A program made the translations under genes and the position numbers. Shown one piece after another: positions 20,531 through 28,526 of a stretch of 64,000 bases of DNA. Position 1 is the stretch's first letter; each line of letters starts with the position of its first letter. The stretch is from the NCBI RefSeq assembly GCF_963682185.1, contig NZ_OY821667.1:2989501-3053500 (forward strand), in the 5' to 3' direction. The notes under the pieces are model-generated. The model saw only the letters and a program-made list of their open reading frames with translations. It had not been told where the DNA came from and ran no database searches. The stretch is from an uncultured Cohaesibacter sp. (lineage in GTDB: Bacteria; Pseudomonadota; Alphaproteobacteria; Rhizobiales; Cohaesibacteraceae).

Positions 20531-21619
20531 ATGCTGGGACTTCGTAAGCTGATTCAATCAGCGACCGTTGGCGCCATGGCTTTGGCGCTCGGTCTTTCTT
20601 TTTCTTCTTCATTGACACAGGCAGCAAGCAAGGGATCTGTTGGGATCGCCATGCCAACCAAGTCGCTCGCGCGCTGGGTTGATGATGGCGACAACATGGT
20701 CAAACAGTTTGCTGCTGCTGGCTATGACGCCGAACTGCAATATGCAAGCGATGATGTTGCAACGCAGTTGCGTCAGATCGAAACCATGATCCTCAAGGGT
20801 GTGGATGTGCTGGTTATCGCTTCGATCGATGGCTCCGCGCTTTCCAGCGCTCTGGATTTGGCAGCCGACTCCGATATCAAGGTCATCTCTTACGACCGTC
20901 TGATCCGTGAGTCCCCCAATGTCGACTATTATGCAACCTTCGACAATTTTCAGGTCGGCGTTATTCAGGCTGAATCCCTGCTTGAGGGGCTCGATATCGA
21001 AAATGCAAAAGGCCCTCTGAATATTGAAGTCTTCGGTGGTTCGCCAGACGATAACAACGCCTATTTTTTCTATAATGGCGCCATGTCTGTTCTGCAGCCA
21101 TATCTGGATAGCGGCAAACTCGTAGTGGTTTCCGGCCAGATGGGCATGGACAAGGTTGGCACGCTCTTCTGGGATGGTGCAACCGCTCAGGCCCGCATGG
21201 ACAACCTGCTGTCTGCCTTCTACACCGACAAGAAAATCGACGGTGTTCTGTCTCCCAATGATAGCCTTGCAATCGGCGTGATCTCTTCTCTGAAGGGTGT
21301 TGGCTATGGCACCAAAGACATGCCAATGCCGATCATCACCGGTCAGGACGCCGAAGTTGCCAACATCAAGGCAATGCTCAAGGGCGAACAATATTCAACC
21401 GTCTTCAAGGATACCCGTGCTCTGGCTGGCGTAACCGTGGGCATGGTTGATGCGATCCTGAATGGTGGCGAGCCAGAAATCAACGACACCAAAACCTACG
21501 ACAATGGTAAAAAGATCGTCCCATCCTATCTTCTCAAGCCAGTCGCAGTGACCAAAGACAACTGGAAAGAAATTCTGATCGACAGCGGATATTATTCCGA
21601 AGATCAGTTCCAGGAGTAG
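20531..21619 (+). CDS. ChvE-like periplasmic sugar-binding protein
   Basis: The 362-residue protein has a signal peptide (residues 1-32, ending TQAAS) and a type I periplasmic-binding fold close to ChvE/multiple-sugar-binding proteins: [35 protein letters not shown] and the hinge [12 protein letters not shown]. Known relatives bind monosaccharides for an ABC importer and, in Agrobacterium, for virulence sensing. The start follows GGGAGGT four bases upstream. No importer ATPase or permease lies next to it; the downstream ABC gene is an exporter. Its partner must be elsewhere or it acts as a receptor. Confidence 0.88.
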   Translation: MLGLRKLIQSATVGAMALALGLSFSSSLTQAASKGSVGIAMPTKSLARWVDDGDNMVKQFAAAGYDAELQYASDDVATQLRQIETMILKGVDVLVIASIDGSALSSALDLAADSDIKVISYDRLIRESPNVDYYATFDNFQVGVIQAESLLEGLDIENAKGPLNIEVFGGSPDDNNAYFFYNGAMSVLQPYLDSGKLVVVSGQMGMDKVGTLFWDGATAQARMDNLLSAFYTDKKIDGVLSPNDSLAIGVISSLKGVGYGTKDMPMPIITGQDAEVANIKAMLKGEQYSTVFKDTRALAGVTVGMVDAILNGGEPEINDTKTYDNGKKIVPSYLLKPVAVTKDNWKEILIDSGYYSEDQFQE

Positions 21620-21833
21620 AACCGGATAGCTGTTATCCAGCTTCGGGGTGGCGATGTTTCATCTGCCGCCCTTTCTGTATCTGGATGGATGGCGCATATT
21701 CACGCAAAAATGACCAATTTCCCTTTCACAACGCAAGGAAACACGATAAGTAGGGCCTAGTTACAAACATGTTCGATGACATTGGCTTCCTGTGCTGTTT
21801 GGTGAAATACCACTGGAAGAATGAAGGAATGGC

Positions 21834-23618
21834 ATGATAGCCGAAACCATCCGGACCCTTAGGGATCGCCTCTTCTCAGATCAAAACAATTCCCGGTATC
21901 TTATTTACCGGCTCCTGTCTGAAAATTTTCATATCTATTACAAGCGCTATATCTTTGCCTTCATCTTGATGGCGGTGGTTGCCGGAACGACGGCACTGAG
22001 CGCATGGATCATGAAGGACATTGTCAACGGCATTTTTGTCTCCAAGGATTTTAATCAGGTCTGGCTGATCTCTGGCGCGGTCATCGTGATCTTTGTCGCC
22101 AAGGGTCTGGCAACCTATTGGCAGACGACCATTCTGGCCCATATCGGTAACGCGATCGTCGCGGATCAGCAGCGCAAGATGTATCGCCATTTCCTTTCGC
22201 AAGGGGCTGATTTCTTCCATGATTTCCCTTCAAGCGAGCTGATCACCCGCATTTCCCACAACGCGACCGCAGCGCGCGCGGTGATGGATGTTCTCATCAC
22301 CAGCATCGGACGCGATGCTCTTTCGCTGATTGGCCTTGTCTGCGTGATGGTGTTTCAGGATCCTCTGCTCTCGCTCATCGCCCTTGTTGTGGCACCGCCT
22401 GCCGTCATCATGATTTCCATGCTGGTGCGCCGTGTGAAGCGGATTGCCAAGGAGCAGTTCATCTCGCTGACCCAGACCACCCAGACCATGCAGGAAAGCG
22501 CGCTTGGCTTCCGCATCATCCGCACTTTCGGGATGGAAGGCATCATGACGGCTAAAATGGATGATGCCATCGAAGGGGTTGAAAAGCGGGCCAACAAGAT
22601 TGCAACGCTGACTGCGCGCACAAACCCGATGACCGAGACGCTGGGCGGCTTTGCCATCGCACTGGTGATCCTTTATAGCGGCTGGCGCACCATCATTGGT
22701 GGACAGAGCCCGGGGGAATTCATCTCTTTCCTCACCGCTCTGCTTCTGGCAGCAGATCCGGCGCGCCGCCTCAGTCGCCTCAAGGTGAATATGGAAAGTG
22801 GGCTTGTTGGCGTGCGCCTGATGTTTGAAATCTTGGATAGGCCGACCCGCCTCATCGAGCGTCCCGGCGCTGGAGAGCTTTCGGTCACCCGTGGTGAGAT
22901 TGCATTTGAGGCGGTTTCCTTCTCCTATGGGGAAGATGAACCGGTCCTAAAGGATCTTTCCCTTGTCATTCCAGGCGGCAAGACAACAGCGCTTGTGGGG
23001 CCTTCAGGTGGCGGCAAATCCACGATCATGGGGCTCGTGCAGCGCTTCAATGATGTGAGCGAAGGGCGCATCGTGATCGACGGTGTCGATATCCGCGATT
23101 GCACCATCGCTTCCCTGAACCAGCATATCGCGCTGGTTACGCAGGATACGGTTCTTTTCTCCGGCTCGATCCGTGAGAATATCCGCTTCGGGCGCATGGA
23201 TGCGACGGATGATGAGGTGGAAGCGGCGGCCAAGAACGCCTTTGCGCATGACTTCATCATGGCGCAACCTCAGGGTTATGACACTCAGATCGGAGAAAAC
23301 GGTACCTCTCTGTCCGGGGGGCAGAAGCAGCGCGTGGCCATTGCGCGCGCCATGCTGAAGAATGCCCCCATCGTGTTGCTGGATGAAGCGACTTCGGCGC
23401 TGGATAGCCAATCGGAAGCCAAGGTGCAGGCCGCGTTTGAGCGCCTGAGCGAAAACCGCACGTCCTTGGTGATCGCTCATCGCCTGTCGACCATCCGCAA
23501 TGCGGACAAGATCTGCGTTATCGAAGATGGTCAACTGATCGAAGAAGGCAGCCATGACGAGCTGTTGGGCAAAGACGGCTTCTATGCCAGCCTCGTCAAT
23601 CTGCAATATAAGAAATAG
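21834..23618 (+). CDS. ABC exporter (MsbA-like half transporter)
   Basis: The 594-residue protein has an N-terminal six-helix exporter domain (residues about 30-330) and a complete ATPase domain: Walker A GPSGGGKST, signature LSGGQKQR, Walker B IVLLDEATSALD and switch IAHRLSTI. It therefore forms a functional homodimeric or heterodimeric exporter, in the MsbA/lipid-drug group. The substrate cannot be told from sequence. The ATG follows AAGGAATGGC. It is 214 bases after the ChvE-like gene and may or may not be co-transcribed with it. Confidence 0.9.
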   Translation: MIAETIRTLRDRLFSDQNNSRYLIYRLLSENFHIYYKRYIFAFILMAVVAGTTALSAWIMKDIVNGIFVSKDFNQVWLISGAVIVIFVAKGLATYWQTTILAHIGNAIVADQQRKMYRHFLSQGADFFHDFPSSELITRISHNATAARAVMDVLITSIGRDALSLIGLVCVMVFQDPLLSLIALVVAPPAVIMISMLVRRVKRIAKEQFISLTQTTQTMQESALGFRIIRTFGMEGIMTAKMDDAIEGVEKRANKIATLTARTNPMTETLGGFAIALVILYSGWRTIIGGQSPGEFISFLTALLLAADPARRLSRLKVNMESGLVGVRLMFEILDRPTRLIERPGAGELSVTRGEIAFEAVSFSYGEDEPVLKDLSLVIPGGKTTALVGPSGGGKSTIMGLVQRFNDVSEGRIVIDGVDIRDCTIASLNQHIALVTQDTVLFSGSIRENIRFGRMDATDDEVEAAAKNAFAHDFIMAQPQGYDTQIGENGTSLSGGQKQRVAIARAMLKNAPIVLLDEATSALDSQSEAKVQAAFERLSENRTSLVIAHRLSTIRNADKICVIEDGQLIEEGSHDELLGKDGFYASLVNLQYKK

Positions 23619-23699
23619 GCGTTTCGTGGCGCAAAAGGCGCGTATTGCTGAGCCGCCGGGTTTCGGCTGCTACCAGCGCTATAGGGAGATGATGCTCTT

Positions 23700-24458
23700 T
23701 TGAGAAAACTGCTTTCGACCGGACGCCGAGCGCGCTTGCCCGAAACGGTCTATCTGCATCATGAAGGCCGCAAGATAGAGGTGCGCCTGAAGCCCAACGC
23801 ACGCGCCAAGCGCCTGATCCTGCGTCTTGATAGCAAGACAGGTGAGCCGGTGGCGACCTGTCCGCCGGGCCTTGGCGAAAGTAAGATCCTTCATTTTCTG
23901 CAGAAGAACGTCAATTGGCTGGTCGACAGACAACAGGCCCGCGCACCCAATGTCCCCTTCGAGCATGGCGCGGTCATCCCTGTGCGCGGTTTGTCCCATA
24001 CTCTTGAGCATAATGATGTCGCCCGCGGCACCGTGCGCCTTCTGGAACTGGAAGAGGGCCGCATCCTGCTGGTCTCGGGCAATGAATCCCACATGGCCCG
24101 TCGCGTGACCGACTGGCTGAAGAAGCAGGCACGCAAGGATCTGGAAGAAGCGGTTGCCCGTCATGCGGCCGCACTGGATGTCAAACCCGCATCGATCCGT
24201 ATCAAGGATACCACCAGCCGTTGGGGCTCGTGCAGTGCCAACCGTACCCTGTCTTTTTCCTGGCGGGTGATTATGGCGCCATCCTTCGTTCTGAATTATC
24301 TGGCAGCCCATGAGGTGGCCCATCTGCGCGAGATGAACCATTCCGATCGTTTCTGGCGCCATGTCGAGAGCATTTGCCCCAATTATGAAGACGGGCAGGC
24401 ATGGTTGCGCGATCAGGGGCGCAGGCTGCATTCCTATGGGGTCGAGGCGGACGACTGA
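23700..24458 (+). CDS. YgjP-type zinc metallopeptidase (M48-like)
   Basis: This 252-residue protein belongs to the YgjP/SprT-like metallopeptidase family (DUF45). The zinc site is HEVAHLREMNHSDRFW, with two His in HExxH and a further His downstream, preceded by the family segment DTTSRWGSCSANRTLSFSWR. The frame opens at a TTG behind AGGGAG; the nearby ATG is out of frame and hits a stop at once. The TTG start is the best choice but not certain. The physiological substrate is unknown. Confidence 0.85.
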   Translation: MRKLLSTGRRARLPETVYLHHEGRKIEVRLKPNARAKRLILRLDSKTGEPVATCPPGLGESKILHFLQKNVNWLVDRQQARAPNVPFEHGAVIPVRGLSHTLEHNDVARGTVRLLELEEGRILLVSGNESHMARRVTDWLKKQARKDLEEAVARHAAALDVKPASIRIKDTTSRWGSCSANRTLSFSWRVIMAPSFVLNYLAAHEVAHLREMNHSDRFWRHVESICPNYEDGQAWLRDQGRRLHSYGVEADD

Positions 24459-24531
24459 CCTCTCATGCTCCGCATTGTGCGAAGGAGCGGCCAGCCTTCT
24501 CATCTTTCATTTAATCAGATAACCGATCCCG

Positions 24532-26790
24532 CTAGTTGCCGAACAGGCGTTCCAGAAGCCCCTTACGCTCTTTGGGCAGAGGCATGGTGCTTTGTCCTTC
24601 AGGCAAGAGATCTGGGTTGATCCATGGATTTTTCTCGCCACCAGCCTTGCGACGGGTTTCTGCTATCTGCTCCATGCTAACCCCCGGCAAACCGGCGACC
24701 GGCATACCATTATGCGCGCCAACCATATATTTCTTCCAGGTTTCTGCAGGCAGGTTCCCGCCTGATGCGCGTTTGGTCGGGGAGCCATCATCATTGCCAA
24801 ACCACAGCCCGGTTACAAGATTGGCGGTGTAGCCCACGAACCAGGCATCGCGATAATTCTGGCTGGTGCCGGTCTTGCCGCCTGCCGGACGGCCCGAAAG
24901 CATGGCCTTTTTACCCGTGCCGGTAATCAGGGTCTCCTGCATCATCTGGTTCATCATGGAAAGGATTTCAGGCTTGATAACCTGCGGTCCTGGAATATTG
25001 GGGTTGATATAGAGCACCTTGCCCTCTTTGGTAACAACCCGCTGGATGACATAAGGTGTGGCGCGTGAGCCGTCATTGGCAAAGGGAATATAAGCCCCGA
25101 CCAGTTCCAAAGGCGTCACTTCGCTTGTGCCCAGCGCGATCGAAAGGTTGTTCGCCAGTTTCGACTGAATGCCCATCTTGTGGGCCGTTTCCACCACTTG
25201 CGCAGGTCCGACCTCAAAGGTCAGCTGCGCAGAAATGGTGTTGATCGAAAGCGCCAGCGCTTTGCGCAGGGAAATCTGGCCCATATATTTCTTGGAATAG
25301 TTTTGCGGCGTCCAACCATTATAGGAAACCGGACCATCCACGCGCATGCTGTCGGGCCGGTTGCCCAATTCCAGAGATGTCAGATAGACAAAGGGCTTGA
25401 AAGCACTGCCCGGTTGACGTTTGGCATTTACCGCACGGTTGAACTGGCTCTCGCGATAGGACTTGCCGCCAACCAGTGCCCGAACGGCCCCTTGCGGCGT
25501 GGCACTGACAAGGGCGCCCTGTTCCACGCCATATTTCTTGCCCTTTTCATCAAGGGCATCGACGATGGCTTTCTCGGCCAGCGTTTGCATGCGCAAGTCG
25601 ATGGTTGTCTCGACAATCACATCCTCGTTGACCTCTCCAATCAGATCGGGCAGTTGTTCCATCACCCAGTCGCCAATATAATTGAGCGAGCTGGAGCGGT
25701 GGCGAGCAACCGTATCAATGCTTTGAGTGAGGGCCAGTTTGCGCTCTTCCGGCGTGATGAAGCCTTCCCGCTCCATGGCCGCCAAAACAAGCTTGGCGCG
25801 CGCCCGGGCCGCCTTCGGGTGCTTGTTCGGTGCAAGGCGAGATGGTGCCTTGAGCAGGCCTGCAATGGTGGCTGCTTCAGACAATGTCAGCATGGAGGCC
25901 GGTTTGTTGTAATAGGTCCGTGCAGCCGCATCCACGCCAATGGCTCCCGAGCCCAGATAGACCCGGTTGAGATACATCTCCAGTATCTCCTGCTTGGAAT
26001 ATTTGGTTTCCAGCCAGATAGCCAGAATGAGCTCCTGCACCTTCCGCTCGATGGTGCGTTTATGCTCGAGGAACAGGTTCTTGGCCAGCTGCTGGGTCAG
26101 CGTCGAGCCCCCTTGCGACACGCGACCGCGGATGATGTTTGTCACCATCGCACGCGTAAAGCCAATGGGGTCAAAGCCGAAATGATGGAAAAAGCGGTGA
26201 TCCTCAATCGCCACCACGGCATCAACCAGATAGGGCGGCATCGTTGAAATGCTAATCTTTTGCCCCCCGGTCTTGCCCCGGTTGGCAATCAGGCCGCCAT
26301 CCAGTGAGACAATTTGCACATTGGGCGGACGATCCGGAATCTTCCAGTCGGTCGATTGCGGTAGCTTGGCGCCATAATAGAGAATGATTCCACCAGCAAC
26401 AATCGAGCCCCAGATGCCGGCAATCACCAGCCAATAGGCGACCCGCCGCCCAAAGCGAAACAGTTTGCCGAGCAGCGACGAGCGCCGTGCCGACCGATTG
26501 CCAGACGATTTTTTTCGCGAAGGTTTGCGACCGCCATTTGGTGGCCGACGTCCTCCGCCGGACCCGCCTCCAGACCCGCCACCGGAGTTGCCTCCACCCG
26601 ATCCGCCGCCTCTACCCGCAGCACTTCTGGATTCTTGCGCCTTGACCTTGCGCTGGCCCGTCTTGCCGTCCGTGCGCTTTTTTCGTCTCGCGGCTCGTTT
26701 TGAAGACGCACCAGGGTGACTTCTGTCTTCATCGCTTAGGCGAATGTCACTCAGGGAGCCCGTATGGGAAGAACTGCGGTGCGACGTCAT
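24532..26790 (-). CDS. Bifunctional penicillin-binding protein 1A family
   Basis: The 752-residue protein makes peptidoglycan in the periplasm. A cytoplasmic tail of about 110 residues is very basic and contains a run of Gly/Ser repeats (residues about 57-83). One membrane helix follows (about 116-138). The glycosyltransferase domain has EDHRFFHHFGFD and GGSTLTQQLAKNLF. The transpeptidase has the three motifs SAFK (about residue 461), SIN (about 515) and KTGTS (about 637). The start was placed at ATG 26790; a TTG four codons earlier is possible. It stands alone, head-to-head with a long AT-rich gap. Confidence 0.93.
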   Translation of the reverse strand: MTSHRSSSHTGSLSDIRLSDEDRSHPGASSKRAARRKKRTDGKTGQRKVKAQESRSAAGRGGGSGGGNSGGGSGGGSGGGRRPPNGGRKPSRKKSSGNRSARRSSLLGKLFRFGRRVAYWLVIAGIWGSIVAGGIILYYGAKLPQSTDWKIPDRPPNVQIVSLDGGLIANRGKTGGQKISISTMPPYLVDAVVAIEDHRFFHHFGFDPIGFTRAMVTNIIRGRVSQGGSTLTQQLAKNLFLEHKRTIERKVQELILAIWLETKYSKQEILEMYLNRVYLGSGAIGVDAAARTYYNKPASMLTLSEAATIAGLLKAPSRLAPNKHPKAARARAKLVLAAMEREGFITPEERKLALTQSIDTVARHRSSSLNYIGDWVMEQLPDLIGEVNEDVIVETTIDLRMQTLAEKAIVDALDEKGKKYGVEQGALVSATPQGAVRALVGGKSYRESQFNRAVNAKRQPGSAFKPFVYLTSLELGNRPDSMRVDGPVSYNGWTPQNYSKKYMGQISLRKALALSINTISAQLTFEVGPAQVVETAHKMGIQSKLANNLSIALGTSEVTPLELVGAYIPFANDGSRATPYVIQRVVTKEGKVLYINPNIPGPQVIKPEILSMMNQMMQETLITGTGKKAMLSGRPAGGKTGTSQNYRDAWFVGYTANLVTGLWFGNDDGSPTKRASGGNLPAETWKKYMVGAHNGMPVAGLPGVSMEQIAETRRKAGGEKNPWINPDLLPEGQSTMPLPKERKGLLERLFGN

Positions 26791-26802
26791 GATGTTCGGC
26801 AA

Positions 26803-27297
26803 AGTCTCTATTTAGTGTCCGTGCAAGAATGATTTGCAATAGACCTGTCTTGTTGGATCGATCAGCTCAGGTGAGCCTATGAAAGTCAGCATGGGACTAT
26901 GCTCATATATTGAGGCAAATTCATGAATGAGACAGTCCGGTAGCATGGATTATTTGCCCTGCTGTGCTTCATCCTAATGCAATGATCGCAAAGGTCTTGT
27001 TAATAATAAATTGGTCATGGCGCACCATTCACAGGCAATTCAAACAAGCTGGAGTAGGGCATCAAATCGGATAAATATCTTTTAAATTGCAAAAATCATG
27101 GTTAACAATTTATTAATTCGCTCTGTTCAAATAGTTGTGAACTGTAAAAATAATATTAAAATCATATGGTTACCGAAATGGTTAAGGTTAACTTAATATT
27201 TAGAGAGATTTTTAAGTAAAGATCCGTCATTTTTAAAAATAATTTTCAAAAAATTGCACATTAGAGCCGTTTCAGTGAATGGCGCACGAGGCTAGTT
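26803..27297. other. 495-bp AT-rich noncoding region
   Basis: Between the divergent PBP and acyltransferase genes lies AT-rich DNA with several A/T runs (27000-27260). No protein, tRNA or clear hairpin was found. It presumably holds both promoters. Confidence 0.5.
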
Positions 27298-28347
27298 TTG
27301 ACAAACCGGGATCTAAACACAAAGCGACATGTGGACTGGGTTGATTTGACCAAAGGGTTGACGATCCTTCTGGTTGTCGTCATGCATTCCATCAATGGCG
27401 TTGAAAAATATTTGGGCAGCGAAGGCTGGATGCATCCGATATTGGCCTATGCCACTCCATTTCGGATGCCTGTCTTTTTTGCCGTTGCCGGGCTTTTTGC
27501 CGCCCGTGCCATCGTGAAGGAATGGCCTGTCTTTCTTGATAAGAAATTTTTCCACTTCGGCTATTTCTATTTCCTCTGGATGACCATCGAGTTCATCTTC
27601 AAGGCGCCTTTCTTCGTGCAGCAATTCGGCACTCATGAAACGGGGCTCTACTATCTGCTGTCTTTCGTGCAGCCCTTTGGGCCGCTGTGGTTTATCTATC
27701 TGCTGCCTTTCTATTTTCTCGCCTTGCGGCTGATGCGTCCGATGCCGATGCTATTGCAGTTTGCTATTGCGATTGCCTGCAAATTCATGCTGACAACGAC
27801 CGGCATTGAACTCATCGACTTCTTCTCGAAATATTATGTCTTCTTCCTTGCTGGCCATTTCGGGCGGGACATCTGGTTTGCGCTTGCACATTCGGCACGT
27901 GAACAGAAGCTGGCCTCCGTGCTCGGGCTCGTCGTCTGGGCTGTGGCAAACGGGCTTGTTGTCTGGTTGGGCTATGGCGAGATCGTCCCTGTTGCCATCA
28001 TCATGGGCGTGCTTGGCTTCATGGCGGTTGTCGACTTCATGGGCATCATCACCGAATTTGCCCCCGGTCGTGCGCTGGCAAAGGTCTTCCGCTATCTGGG
28101 CGGCCATTCGCTGCCCATCTATCTGGGCTTTTTCCTGCCTATGGGGGTAACGCGTATTCTTGTGATGAAATTCGGCAATGGCGATCCAGGGCTTTCCGCT
28201 CTGCTCGTATCGATGGCTGCTGTCATCGGAGCGATCCTCATGTATGAAGTGGTCATGCGCGTAAAAATCGGCACCTTCCTCTATGTGCGCCCCCAGTGGG
28301 CAAGGCTGAGCAAAGAGAGCAAACAGATCACTGTTGCTGCTGAATAG
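27298..28347 (+). CDS. Acyltransferase 3 family membrane protein
   Basis: The 349-residue protein has about ten membrane helices and the acyltransferase-3 hallmark near the N terminus (DWVDLTKGLTILLVVVMHSI, with the catalytic-type His). Relatives transfer acetyl or succinyl groups to sugars, lipids or glucans at the inner membrane. A TTG start behind CGAGG is used; no in-frame ATG gives the conserved N terminus. No glycan genes flank it, so the acceptor is unknown. A strong terminator follows. Confidence 0.82.
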   Translation: MTNRDLNTKRHVDWVDLTKGLTILLVVVMHSINGVEKYLGSEGWMHPILAYATPFRMPVFFAVAGLFAARAIVKEWPVFLDKKFFHFGYFYFLWMTIEFIFKAPFFVQQFGTHETGLYYLLSFVQPFGPLWFIYLLPFYFLALRLMRPMPMLLQFAIAIACKFMLTTTGIELIDFFSKYYVFFLAGHFGRDIWFALAHSAREQKLASVLGLVVWAVANGLVVWLGYGEIVPVAIIMGVLGFMAVVDFMGIITEFAPGRALAKVFRYLGGHSLPIYLGFFLPMGVTRILVMKFGNGDPGLSALLVSMAAVIGAILMYEVVMRVKIGTFLYVRPQWARLSKESKQITVAAE

Positions 28348-28377
28348 GCGAAGGACCGCGCCGCAAATCTTCTTAAC

Positions 28378-28415
28378 AAAAGCTCCCGGACAGGCGATCT
28401 GTTCGGGAGCTTTTT
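28378..28415 (+). terminator. Rho-independent terminator
   Basis: AGCTCCCGGACAG pairs with CTGTTCGGGAGCT (one mismatch) around a 5-base loop and is followed by TTTTTC. It ends the acyltransferase transcript and separates it from polA. Confidence 0.9.
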
Positions 28416-28526
28416 CTTTTGCCCTTTTCATTGCCCTCATGCATGCGCTAAGGTCTCATGACATTATGATCATGGTTTGTTCGCTTCACGCGCGGCATCC
28501 AGCAGAGGCTATAAAGGGAAATTCCA

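Noticed and set aside
25180-26247. 355-codon open frame opposite the PBP gene
   Set aside because: It lies antisense to the transpeptidase and transglycosylase domains and has no recognisable feature.
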